From NCBI GenBank assembly GCA_019914995.1, contig CM034130.1, positions 6,324,001 to 6,388,000 of the forward strand: a DNA stretch of 64,000 nt. Reading direction: 5' to 3'. The notes under the pieces were generated by a model. The model had not been told where the DNA came from, did not search any database, and was given only the letters and a program-made list of their open reading frames with translations. The position numbers and the translations under genes are program-made. The stretch is from Acanthochlamys bracteata (Eukaryota; Streptophyta; Magnoliopsida; Pandanales; Velloziaceae). Of this stretch, positions 12,087 through 23,627 are shown piece after piece; the stretch's first letter is position 1, and every line of letters starts with the position of its first letter.

Positions 12087-12418
12087 TGCGTTTATTTTGA
12101 CATAAAAGTTAGTTTAAAAAATTAAAATTAAAAAAAATTTAAAATAAACTTTTAATAGAATAATTTATTTTAAAATTTTTATTTATTTTGTATTAAAAAT
12201 GAATTTTATAAAATGAGTTTGAAAGATTGATAAATAAGCTCTAACGTTATGTTTCAATCAGAAAAACTCTCAACTTTTATTAAAATTTATATTCACTTTA
12301 TTTATTCTATTTAAAATTACTCTAAATTTTAAGAATTTTATTTTAATTTAACTTTTACTTAACTCAATTCTAGTGAAATTTACAAAATTTATTTCTTACT
12401 AATTAACATACACCCTAA
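12087..12418. repeat. MITE-like AT-rich element upstream of the Dof gene
   Basis: It starts GGTGCGTTTATTTTG, and its right end read in reverse complement is GGGTGTATGTTAATTAG, giving imperfect inverted termini around a very AT-rich, non-coding core. It resembles the other GTTT-ended elements in this window. No target duplication was confirmed. Confidence 0.35.
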
Positions 12419-14560
12419 AACAAAAACAAAAAAAATCCATGTAATCCAACTAGGTATTTAGTTAATTGTCACAATTTTGTATTATATGACATGGCTCTTC
12501 CCTACTTTAGTCGTTAGAAGTGGGAGTTAAAGCTACAAGTATCAAGAAGAAATCGTGCTAAATATACCTATGAACTGAAATTCAAAGTTTTTTTAAACAT
12601 ATATACCGCAGCACTAACCTGCTCAGAAAAAAGTAGCCGATTTGGATGAAATTTGAGCATAGTTAGGAGTTGCTGCTACAACATATCTACTTATGAATGA
12701 ATGCTCACCTGGAACCTTAAATCAACGGCATTAAGATAGACCATCATGACAAACTTTCTAAACAACATTTCATATAGGTAATCAGACACACGAACAGTTT
12801 GAACCAACCGATAGCGTGATTTACCTGCAATCACCAATCACGCATTGACTTCTTGTGGAGTGCTCACGTAGAGCAAACAGGCAGGCAATTGAAAATGTTC
12901 ATACACAGAAAACTAAGTAAGCATCAACGCATCACTGGGGAACAAAACTGGGATACATTGACGCAACACCACTCGGGGTATACCCAATCATTATTAACAG
13001 AAACTATAAACACCTTGGAATTAGTAGCAGTTTTTCCCAGAGGATTTCTTACAAACAAAACAATTCACAATCTAGTTGCAGCCACATATAAAATGAAGTA
13101 TCAAATTCGCATTAAATGATTGTTACAACTATTATATGATTGTTAGAATTCCAAGTTGATAGAATGTGAAAATCACAGCTGACTTACGGCCTGCAGAGCA
13201 CAAAACAAGGGACTAAAGGGAACATGAATTTATGTAAGCAAATTAGAAATGCTGGAATTACCTGAACCACAATCTCTGTACTCACTTGATAATCTTATGA
13301 ATATATATTAAGCTAAATTAAAGTCTACGTACAGAATCATACTTGATCTATACAGCATCAACATTGAATGCATGATAAACACATCTTTGTACGTCATCAC
13401 TAACAGCATATGAGATCAGCTTCTTCCATAAACGAAATACAAAACATAAACCAATTGAACACAAATGGCTAGTTAAGCAGTATGCATTTCTCATTCAGTA
13501 TCAACATTTTCTTCACAATTTTGTAGAAGGCGAAATATTGGATAGTAAAATCCAACTTCTGCAGAAGGCAAGTGCTGTAATATGTTAAAGTCAAGAGATT
13601 ATTAAAAATTTGAAAATTAAATATGTTGAAGTTAAAGGAAGTTAAAGTATATATATCTATATATATATTAATTATGCTGAAATTTAACATGTATCACTTA
13701 TTATAGATTCAATTGTGTTTCAGTTATTGATATTCTCCTTCATATGTTATATATACATTTAATCCAAATACCATACTCAACATTTATTTTAAAAATAAAT
13801 TATTTGTATCCATACATTTTTATATTTACTTCATAAATAAGTTTCTTTTTCAACAAGTATTTTTTATTAAGATATACTCAAACAGGGTCCATAAAGTTAA
13901 AAAATTAATTTTTAACCAATACATAGAAGTATACTGTAGCACATCAACCTTCCGTATATTATTCTCTCCATTAAGGAGTTGTTTGGCTTAGCCTTTTTTT
14001 TTTTTTTATTTAATTTTTTAATATATTTTTATAAATATTTAGAAAATTTATTTAAAAATTTAAAGAATATAGAAAAATTTTATGTAGTGAAATTTTTTTA
14101 ACACTTATTTCTATTATTTTTTTAAATAAAAAAATAGAATTTATTTTTAAAAAAATAAAAATAATTTTTAGAAAAATTTTATTTTAAAAGTATTTCTAAA
14201 TGCTTCCTAAAAATGTAACTGGGATCACTCTCAACTCTAGCAAATATGAACTTCAATTTGTACTCGTTTCCCTTTTTCTTCGGATTGATTGATTATTCAG
14301 CTTTAGTTATTCTTCAAACATGTCAACAGGTTTACTATTATTATGAAGGGACTTCTTCACCAGGTATTTATTTTTTATCTGACATCACAATTAAGGCATT
14401 GAATTAGGGTGACTACTTCCTATCTAGAATTTGTTTTTGCTATCTAGAATTATTCATATGTCAATGAAGTCTACGTTTGATCTAATTAAATTCATCTTGT
14501 TTTCTTCTATGTTGGCTTGACAAGGTGATAGTTGGCAAAACTTTATCAATACTTATTATC
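12419..14560. other. Intergenic region, no gene supported
   Basis: About 2.1 kb with no recognisable domain on either strand. The longest open stretch (12,853-13,119, plus strand, 88 codons) has no family resemblance. A very AT-rich block at about 13,975-14,215, opening GTTGTTTGGCTTAG and made of T- and A-runs, resembles a further MITE-like repeat. The target-site copy ATTTT of the copia array ends this interval (13 kb side intact, no visible deletion). Confidence 0.4.
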
Positions 14561-14565
14561 ATTTT
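14561..14565. other. Left copy of 5-bp target-site duplication (ATTTT)
   Basis: ATTTT directly precedes the TG of the leftmost LTR. The same five bases follow the CA of the rightmost LTR at 34,188-34,192. No such pair flanks either unit of the array separately. Confidence 0.75.
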
Positions 14566-16143
14566 TGTTAGATATTTCTGTAAGATTAATTCAAAAGGGG
14601 AGGAGTGAATTGAGTTAGTTTATAAAAATTTTCGTTAAGTTTGTTATCCTATTGACAGCGAGCTGACAGCCGGCTGTGTCAATAATATAACCTTCAGACA
14701 AAGAGAGTTAGAGTGTTTACTGACATAAGTGACAAAAAGTAGTGCTCAGGGTATTTAACGTGGTTCGACAAAATTCTTTTGTCGATATCCACGGTCACTC
14801 TATCACCAGAGCCAAAGCTTCACTAGACCTTTAATAAGCTACAAATACACCTTGAGCAAAGTACTTCGCCAAGCACACTTACTCTACCGGGTTTCTTCGC
14901 CAAGACAATCCCTAATAGTCTACTGGACACTCCTGTCTCCCTAACTGATTTGCTAACACTATTAAAAGGTCTAAGAGCTTACACCAAGCTCTACCTGAGC
15001 TTTCTTTACCGGTGTCTGCAGCACCACCTTTACACTGTCAGTAAGAGGTTACAAAAAAATAAACAAAGATTGAGCACAAGATCTATCTCATGAATGTTAA
15101 GTGTTTATGATGTGATTCAGATGAGATGATCGGAGAGGTTGCTGAGAGAGATTTCTTCAGTATAATTTGCAGCAAGATTTGTTTGTGTGGAGTAGTGGAA
15201 TTCGTGACCAGCAGTAGGATATTTTTGAGTAGAGTGGTAGAGTTCTTATATATCTCTGTTTTTGCTTGGGTTCTCTCTACTTCTGTTTTCTTTATGTTCT
15301 CTCCCTGTTTTTCTCTCTTTTCTCCACATTGTTTCTTCGTTGCTGTGACTCCCTTCTTATAGAGTTTCTTTCCTGTGCAGGAGCCGTTGAGGAACGTTGC
15401 TGTTGGCACTCGGTTCTTCACGTCAGAGAGAAAGTGGTGTTGTCCAGTGGTCCTTCAGCTGTGTTTGTGCAAAGTCTTCGTTGCATTGAATGCGTTGTAG
15501 AAGTTTGAATTTGCTTCCAACGGTTGAAAGTTTAATTTAGCTAAGCTTCTGTTTGAGACTCGGTGAGATGATGAGTTGATATGGCATGTCCATAATATAA
15601 ATGCAGTGCAGGTTGACTGCTTTACTTGATCAAGGACTTTGACTGCTTTCTTTCCTTGATCATTGAGCTTTTCATTTGTGTGAGATTGAAAATGATTTTA
15701 GCTCTTGTGAATCTTCTGTTTGAAATGCTTCAGTCCTTTGTGAATGCAGGTGATTTTTGAATCAAGAGAAATTTCGTTCTTTGTTGAACGTAGGGTCTGC
15801 CTCTCAAACAAAAAGTCTTCTTATGCTTGATGAGTCGAACAAATTGATCAATTGTGGTGTGGCATTCTTCTGTCCCGCATATCTTTCTTCTCGTCCCGCC
15901 CATTCGAGCAAATGAGCAAAATGATCGATGTGGCCGCGCATCCTTCTCGCCTGCAGGCCGCCCTCTGTCCCAAGATCTAGTAGCACAAAGAATGGGTCAG
16001 ATGATGGTCATTTATTGTCTCGTCAGAAATTAAATGATTTTTGTTTGTCTAATTCTGCAGAGTTGTTTTCAGATTATTAGTCTTATATAAATCATACTTC
16101 TTAATTCTTTGTTATCATCAAAATTATCCTTATAATTCCAACA
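14566..16143 (-). repeat. LTR 1 (3' LTR of the left unit)
   Basis: A 1,578-bp LTR with TG...CA ends on either strand. On the plus strand it starts TGTTAGATATTTCTG and ends CCTTATAATTCCAACA. It contains the AACGTGGTTCG block near 14,758, conserved in Sirevirus LTRs. It differs from the other two LTRs by numerous substitutions in its left third, where LTRs 2 and 3 agree with one another. A polypurine tract adjoins its right edge, so on the minus strand it is the 3' LTR. ORFs at 15,083-15,508 are within the LTR and are not counted as genes. Confidence 0.93.
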
Positions 16144-16159
16144 ATCTCCTCTTTTTTTT
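16144..16159 (-). other. Polypurine tract of left unit
   Basis: On the minus strand a run of A followed by GAGGAGAT ends exactly at the LTR 1 boundary. This purine run is the expected primer for plus-strand DNA synthesis in an LTR retrotransposon and fixes the element's orientation. Confidence 0.8.
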
Positions 16160-16663
16160 ATGATGACAAACAAATTAAGAATTATTGATTTATGTTTTTG
16201 TAAACCATCAATTTGACTTGAAAATTTGTCATACCTTTTCATGACTCCCCAATTGGTGCATCTAATTTACTTACCTGTTTATTGCTCATGGCCTCCCCTC
16301 AGATTGAGCTAGAAAAATTGTATGTAACAATTTTTCTCCTCATTTTTCTCTCCCTTAACAATAATTCTTCTTTCTCCCCCTTTTGTCATCTCAAAAAACT
16401 TATATATAAAATGCAACATAGCTAAAATTTGACATTAGACAAAGACATAATCAGATACATAATGAAAAGTTCAACCATTTATTTAAGCACGATTAGGAAC
16501 AAGTAGATAAACAAGCAAACATCCATTCACAGAGAACAACATCTAAACATTCAACCAAACTAAAAACAGAGTTAAGCTAAGCCTAAGCTAAGTTTTCAAC
16601 TAGATATTTCTACGCCTAGATGATGTTCGACAGCCAGGAGATGTAGGACGTTGATGTTTTGGT

Positions 16664-18142
16664 TTAGTCTGCAGAGGATGGAGGAAGTATTTCTACATCC
16701 TCATCAACAAGGACTTGTGAGCTGAGACCGGTTTGTGAGCTTTGCGTTTTTGTTTCTTGCGCTTTAGGGGGAAGGTTAGGAACGGTTGAGGGAGTTGATG
16801 GGGGTTCAGAGATAGGAGGTTCAGTGATAAGGGGTTCAAGTTGGGTCTCAGCTGGGGTATCTTTGGACATGGGTTCTTCCTGTAGAGGGGCTTCATAGAT
16901 GGTGATTGATAATGGCTCAGTTTCTGCATCAGGTTCTTCAGTAGCTCCTTCAAACAGAAGATTCATAGTTGGGCATTCTGTAGGTGATTCCATGTGCACT
17001 GGTTGCTCAGTTGCCTTATCCGGAGTTACAGAATGGTCATTGCTCCCCATATCATGGTAATCTGCATTCATTTGTTCATTCTCCTGCCCATCTTCTTGTG
17101 CGTTTTCCTTTACATCCTTCTATCTATGCACTTGTGCATTTTCCTGAGTGTCCTTCTGTCCAGTCTCGAATTTTTCTCTGGCTGACTTGGCCTTAGGGTG
17201 CTCTGGTTGGCAAATAGCATCCTTAAGTTCTTCAAAGGTGGTGTTGAACTTCTGAATTTCCTTTGTCTGCTCCAGGATGGCATTGAGAATGTTTGTCAAG
17301 CACTGAGTCACCGAGCCGTTGGCACTTGGACGCTTATTGTCAACCGAGGGTGCTTGGACGTTAGCCTTTCCTCTGCCTCAGTGATTCCTCTTAAGAACTT
17401 TGCATCCATCTTGATCATCTTCTTCACTTGCAGGGTTCCCATAGGCACAGCCTTAAGTCGGCATATCCTACATAAAATATGAGGGTATGGGAAGTGCTTA
17501 CTGCCGGACTTGGAGACTCTTGTCATGTGGTGCAACATCACCTGACAGAGGTTTATGGGCAATTTCTTCATCAACCTCCATAGCAGAAATGCGTCATAGT
17601 TGGTGATGATGTTGCGGCTTCCTGACCGGGGAACTATTATTTTGGAGATGACATGGCAGAGAGCTCTCGGCAATAGAGGTAAGTGGGCGGCCGACTCATA
17701 TTGGAGCTTTGTTACAACCTCTGTTTCCGGTGCCTGCTTGAGGTAATTCAATTTGGAGTCACTGGCAGGCGGCATTTCCTTCTGGTAGGGTAGATCGAGC
17801 ATTAAGGACATGAATCGCGCTTCCAGGTTGATATCGATTCCGTTTACCATGGTCTGAACAGAGGAGTTTCCGGTCGGATGAAGATTGGCGTAGAACATCC
17901 TGACACAGTCCTCTGAAAATTCTCCAGGCCACTCGTTGAATGCTGTTCAGCCTTGTGCCTCAAAAAGTTCATCCACCTCAAGTCCGTAGTAGTTGAAATC
18001 GTCGCAATTTATAGTTGCCGATCGAATGGAAATTGTTAGTCGCCGATCGTATCTTTCAATTCCTCCCTCTGCTGAATCTCTTCGTTGTCGTCGACAATTT
18101 CTAGAGCGTTTTGCCCGAAGTTTTTTGATTTTTCTTGGCCAT
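16664..18142 (-). pseudogene. Extra ORF after pol, plant transposon protein-like (left unit)
   Basis: It lies between the pol stop and the 3' LTR. It starts at an ATG at 18,142 and runs to about 16,664 in several frame-shifted pieces. The N-terminal part is basic (Lys/Arg-rich) and is followed by ERYDRRLTI, an N-terminal segment with NYYGLEVDELFEAQG, then RMFYANLHPT, LDLPY and a long alpha-rich stretch to LTSKHPRL. The tail is Glu/Pro/Thr-rich. Order and motifs resemble the widespread family catalogued as 'putative plant transposon protein'. An in-frame TGA follows FEAQG, exactly as in the right unit. A structural or envelope-like role, as suggested for post-pol ORFs of other Sireviruses, is speculative. 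Confidence 0.6.
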
Positions 18143-18404
18143 TGCAAAAGTTTGGGGATTTAGCTTAGGGTTTGAGATTTAGGATTCGAGAGGAGAGGAA
18201 AATTTTGAAATGGAGACGACGAATCGTGAGCCGCCTACCGGGTTAACTTATAATGCATGCAACCTAGTATGAGTCAATCGGGTCATGTGTTCAAAGACGT
18301 GACCGGGCCACCGCTACTATAGTTCTAACAATAGTCGGCCATTTGTCACAGCGATCGTGATCATGCTGAAATCTAAGTACGTACAGAGACAGAACTGAGC
18401 ATAG

Positions 18405-21400
18405 TTATATGATACATAATCCTATCTCATGGCAGATTCTTGAGAACGAGTCAAGTCCTAGAGGTTTAGTGAAGATGTCAGCTAGTTGATTTTCGGAACT
18501 AACAAAGTTTAACACTATATTATTGCATTCAACATGCTCTCTAATGAAATGGTGTCTCAAATCTATGTGGTTTGTGCGCGAGTGTTGAATGGGATTTTTG
18601 GTTAACTTAATGGCACTCGTATTGTTACAGAATATAGGCACATTCTTAAAATCACAACCAAAATCAAGAAGTTATTGTTTTATCCACAGATTCAGAGCAA
18701 AGAACTTCCAAAGAAGCTATGTGTTCTCGCTTGGCGATTGACATTGCATCAAGCTTGTTTTCTAGAGCACCATGAGATCAGGCAACCTCCTAAAAACTGA
18801 CAAGAGTCACTTGTGCTCTTTCTATCAAGCTTACACCCACCAAAATCAGCATCAGCATAAGCATATAAGTTAAATTCACAGCCTCTTGGATAGAATAATC
18901 CTAATTCCTTAGTTCCTCCCAAGTATCTAATGATTCGTTTTACAGCTATCATGTGAGATTCTTTTGGATCACTTTGAAATCTATCACATAGGCATACACT
19001 GAATTGAATGTCCGGTCTACTAGCAGTAAGATAAAGGAGTGATCCAATCATACCTCTATATAATTTCTGATCAACTGCTTTACCTGTCTCATCTCGGTTC
19101 AGTTTGAAAGAAGTAGACATTGGAGTGCTTATCTCTTTGCTTCCTTCCACGTTGAATCTTTTGATCAACTCTTTAATGTACTTGCTTTGATTTATGAAGA
19201 TGCCATTTTTCAGTTGTTTAATTTGTAAACCAAGGAAATAATTTAGTTCACCCATCAGGCTCATTTCAAATTCCTCTTACATCAAGCCAGAAAATTTTCT
19301 ACACAGTCTTTCATTAGTAACACCAAATATTATATCATCTACATAGACTTGCACAATCAATATGTCATTATCCTCGTCTGCAAGATAAATAAGGTTAGGT
19401 CAATCTTACCTCATCAATTCTTTTCAATCAGAAATGTGCTTAACTTTTTATACCATGCTCATGAGCTTGTTTCAGCCCATAAAGAGCTTTGTTCAATTTT
19501 TAAACATGATTTGAAAGGCTTGTGTTTTCAAACCCAGGAGGTTGTTCAACATAGACTTCTTCTTTCAGAAAACCATTCAAAAATGCACTTTTAACATTCA
19601 TTGAAAAAGTTTGAAATCTTTGTGACATGCAAAAGCAAATAGTATTCTAATGGCTTCAAAACGTGCAAAAGGAGCATACGTTTCATCAAAATCTATTCCT
19701 TCTTTCTGATTATATTCTTTAGCTACTAGTCTAGCTTTGTTTCTAATTATGATGCCATCTTTATCTAATTTATTTCTAAACACCTATTTAGTTCCTATGA
19801 TGGATTTGTTTGGGGGTTTTCTAAGAAGATGCCATACATTATTTCTTTCAAACTGGTTTAATTCTTCTTGCATGGCAGTGATCCATAAACTATCTCACAA
19901 TGCATCATCTATGCATTTTGGTTCTAGATTTGATACAAATGCAGAATGTTCCATGAAATTATTTTTAAAATAAGATCTGGTTCTTATACCTTCATTTACC
20001 TCACCTAATATGTTTTCTTGTGGATGACTGGATCTGTACTTGAAGGATCTCATGATCTGCTCATGAGTTTCTATTTGATCGTAGAATTCCAAGAGTCCGC
20101 CCTTCCTTCTCGTTATTTCAAATTGGCCGCTCACAACCGCTTGGGTCTCTCGTAATTTGTTGTGTTTCGCGATGGGAAATGCCTCTTCTTCTACTTCGAT
20201 CCTGCATGTAGTTCTGAATTTCTTCTCGTCCTATTGTTAGACTCATTAAATAATATATGCATAGATTCTTCAACAATCATGGTTCGTTTATTAAAAATTC
20301 TATATGCTTTTGATGTTGAGGAGTAATCGAGAAAGATACCTTCGTCACTTTTTGCATCAAACTTTCCAAGATTATCTTTCCCATTGTTGAGGATAAGGCA
20401 TTTGCATCCAAAGGTTCTTAAGTAACCGATATTTGGGGTTCTTTCCTTTACAAGCTCATATGGAGTCTTTTTAAGCTCATATGGAGTCTTTTTAAGAATG
20501 GGGCGAATGAATGCACGGTTAATGATATGACATGCAGAATAATGACTTCAAAAAAAAAAATATTTTGATAGGTTCTGTTCTATGAGCATGGTTCGAGCCA
20601 TTTCTACTAGCATTTTCTTTTTCCTTTCCACTATACCATTTTGTTGGGGAGTTCTTGGAGCAGAGAAGTTGTGTGTCAGCTCACTCGATTCACAAAATTC
20701 ATCAAAATAAAAGTTTTCAAATTCCTTGCTATGATCACTTCTAATAGCACAAATGTTTAGGTTTAGTTCTTTTTGAATCCTTTTGAAAAATCATATGAAT
20801 GTTTTCAGGGCATCATTCTTTTATCCTAAGAAGTAAACCCAATAGAAACGAGAATAATCATCTACTATTATCAGACAGTAGTACTTACCTCCCAAACTTG
20901 CTGTTCTTGCTGGTCCAAACAAATCCATGTGTAGCAGTTGTAATGATTGCTTGGTTGTTATCACTTGCTTATGCCTGAATGATGACTTCACTTGTTTCCC
21001 TTTGGCACATGCATCACATAATTCATCCAAGCTATAGTTGGCTTCAGGCAGTCCCTTTACTAGTTTTAATTTGGACAGTTTTGATAGTATCTTCATGTTG
21101 CGTTGTCCCAAACATCTATGCCAGAGCCACCGCTTTCCTCACGACTTGCTACTAAACATATTTTGTTGTTAGGAAGATCATCAATATAAAGTACATAAAC
21201 ATTACCTTCCCTTTTTCCGTTTAGTATTTCTTCTCCAGATGATAGATTAACAATTGAGCAGCAATGATTATCAAAATTGACTTTAAATCCGTTATCACAT
21301 AATTGACTTATGCTTATTAGGATATGTTTTAATCCTTTGACATAAAGAATATTTTTTATACATAGGGAGGAGGGATTACCTATTTTTCCTATGCCTATTA

Positions 21401-21525
21401 CTTTGCACTTACTATTGTCTCTAAGGATTATATTTCCACCGAATTGTTTTTGTAGACTGCTGAAACATTTTTCATTTCTTGTCATATGTCTTGAGCACCC
21501 GCTGTCCAAGTACCATTTGCTATTT
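18405..21525 (-). pseudogene. Broken pol polyprotein, left unit (PR-IN-RT-RNase H)
   Basis: Pol reads minus from about 21,525 to the TAA at 18,405. Protease has the active-site DSG (in MDSGCSRH, near 21,500). A GAG-pre-integrase zinc-binding region follows; the CDAC motif survives, but its LWHRCLGHC portion is scrambled around 21,105. The integrase core begins LLHMDLFGP and IIVDDYSRFYWVYF. Reverse transcriptase fragments include [16 protein letters not shown] and VYVDDIIFG. RNase H retains YADADFGG and the C-terminal ADIFTKPL. Stops shared with the right unit interrupt integrase and RT. Additional frame breaks unique to this copy cluster at CTG/CAG sites (for example 18,700-18,760 and 20,080-20,180), where the right copy reads through. 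Confidence 0.88.
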
Positions 21526-21565
21526 TTTAGTCGGGTTAGCTCCTCTCTTTCCTACAAAGAAGTCT

Positions 21566-23565
21566 TTAGTGCTTAGTTACCCAAATTTCTTTGGGTCCTA
21601 AAAAATTAGTGCTGTTATATGTTCCTTTTGGAACCCATATCATTTTTATTTTATTGGTGTTCTTTTTATACCAGCACGAATTAACATTATGCCTTTTTCT
21701 GCCACAATGAAAGCATTTAACAAAAGATATCGTGGAGTAAGACATATTTGCTGTATATGCTTTAGACATTAAATTTTTGTTTTGCATCCTTGCTTTATAC
21801 CATACCGAAAGTGGCTTGTGGAGGGTCGATCATACCTTGAGACTTGTTTACGATTGCTATAGATGCTGGAATGAATCCTATTCCTTCCTTTCTCAGATAA
21901 GTGCGCGTGAGCTCCCAAAGATTGCATCTAATCTATCATTTCTATTTACAAATTTTGCTAGTGATGCTCCTAGATCGAGGTTCTTACTCTACAGAGCTTT
22001 GTTTTCTTGAAGCAGTCTTTGATTTTCTTCCATCAGCTTTGTTTCTTTTACGTGCATATTTGTATAATCACCATGAATGGTTTAAGATCCGAATGGTGGG
22101 ATATGAGAGTCTATCCACCTCTCGACTCAAATGCCTCATTCAACTCCTCAACTTCAAGAATTTTCTTTATCATGTCTATGCTTGAGCTTTCTGTGCATCT
22201 TGTCAGTTTTCCAGTCTTATATTCATTTAGTTTGACATGAAGCTTTTCGTTTATTTGAATCAAACGTTTATTTTCAATATGCAGTGCACATAGTTTAGAG
22301 TTTATATGGTCATAATCTGCATGCAATATGTTTTTTATAGCATCAGTTTTGTCTTCTAAGTAATTTTTAAAACAAGTATTTCTTTTTTCAGATATTCGTT
22401 TTCATCCTTAAATTTATGCATGCATATCTTCATAGTTTTGGTAAATGGTTTTGGCATGCAGTATTTTTTGCTGATTCATCAAAACATCTTGTAATTGTTC
22501 ATTAGAATCATCATAGTCGGAAAATTTACCTCATTGTCATCTTCATGATCCGCCATCGTACATAAGTTGCTTTCTTCATTTTTCTCTCTCGATCCCGATT
22601 GTCTTGATGAACTTTCATCTTCATCGCTCCAGCATCGCCATAGCTCTTTTTTTCTGTGTCTTTGTATTTGATCTCTTGAGCAAAGGGACATTCGTTCTTG
22701 AAGTGTCCTGGTTTGTTGCGATTGAAGCGATTTGTGTCTTGTATGTCCTCTCCTCTATTGGTTTTTCCAGAACCCTTCTTTTTCTAAACTTGTTTTCCGA
22801 GAAAACTTTTAAATTTACTGTTAAGAGTATAATGTCTTCATCGAAAAAGAATCACTTACCTCCGCCGGGTCGTTGATTTTTAATGCAATCCCTTCAGGAC
22901 GTTCGTCAGTTTTCTTCAGTGATAGTTCCTTGGCCATTAGTTTGCCAATTAGTTCATCCAGTGACATTTGAGAAAAAGTTGGATTTTTCTCTATGGCATC
23001 TACTTTAAATCCAAATATTGGCAGCACAGCTCTTAATATCTTCCATTTCAGTTCTTCAGTTTTAATACTTTTCCTACATTCTTTAGAGGATTTATAATAT
23101 TAGTGACTCTAGTAAACATCTGAGAAATGGACTCACCTCGGTTCATCATGAAGTTTTCATACTCATGCATTAGCAGGTTCATTCTGGTTTCCTTGACTTG
23201 AATGGTTCCTTCATGCGTTACCTCAAACTGATCCCATATTTCCTTGGCAGTGTTGCAAGCACTGATTCGGTTGAACTCATTAGGATCCAATGCACAATAC
23301 AGAAGGTTCATCGCTCTGTCATTCATTGATATGAGCTTGTTGTCTTCATCATTATATTCTCGTTCATTCTTGGGGATACGTATTCCATCCGGGCCTGTTT
23401 TGGTTGGTACAATTGGTCCATCTCGTATGATCTTCCATAGTGTGAAGTCTTGTGCCCAATGAAGATTGTCATTTTGGTTTTCCAGTAGCCATAGTTTGTT
23501 TCATCAAAGAGTGGTGATCTGTTGGAGGATCTACCTTCAAAAGCTATAGGAACAAGGTTAGTCAT
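21566..23565 (-). pseudogene. Broken gag, left unit
   Basis: The N-terminal part (23,565 down) is a UBN2/retrotran_gag-like capsid domain starting MTNLVPIAFEGRSSNRSP. It has the usual aromatic-rich NYGYWKTKM segment and WDQFEVTHEG. The first zinc knuckle (near 22,730) is lost here, through changes at two CAG sites that remain intact in the right copy. A coiled-coil section rich in Lys/Glu/Leu follows (about 22,110-22,326). A second knuckle, CFHCGRKRHNVNSC (CX2CX4HX4C), is intact at 21,674-21,715. Capsid forms the virus-like particle and the knuckles bind genomic RNA. The frame is broken at several places. Confidence 0.8.
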
Positions 23566-23613
23566 AAGGATCCTTTACCTCAAGGTTGTTAGACCTTTGA
23601 TTTTAGGAGGCTT

Positions 23614-23625
23614 GCTCTGATACCA
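23614..23625 (-). other. tRNA primer-binding site, left unit
   Basis: The minus strand reads TGGTATCAGAGC, complementary to the 3' end of plant initiator tRNA-Met, two bases internal to the end of LTR 2. This is the standard priming site of Ty1/copia elements and confirms minus orientation. Confidence 0.9.
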
Positions 23626-23627
23626 AC

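Noticed and set aside
12853-13119. 88-codon plus-strand ORF as a gene
   Set aside because: No domain, no recognisable leader or neighbouring exons, and a length expected by chance in 2 kb of this composition.
15083-15508. Opposing ORFs inside LTR 1 (and similar ones in LTR 3)
   Set aside because: LTR sequence; the frames are not preserved between the three LTRs and have no recognisable domains.
16693-16953. Pro-rich ORF overlapping the extra ORF in another frame (also at 25,752-26,012)
   Set aside because: It is the shifted-frame reading of the acidic Pro-rich tail. The domain-bearing frame is the one starting at 18,142 or 27,205.
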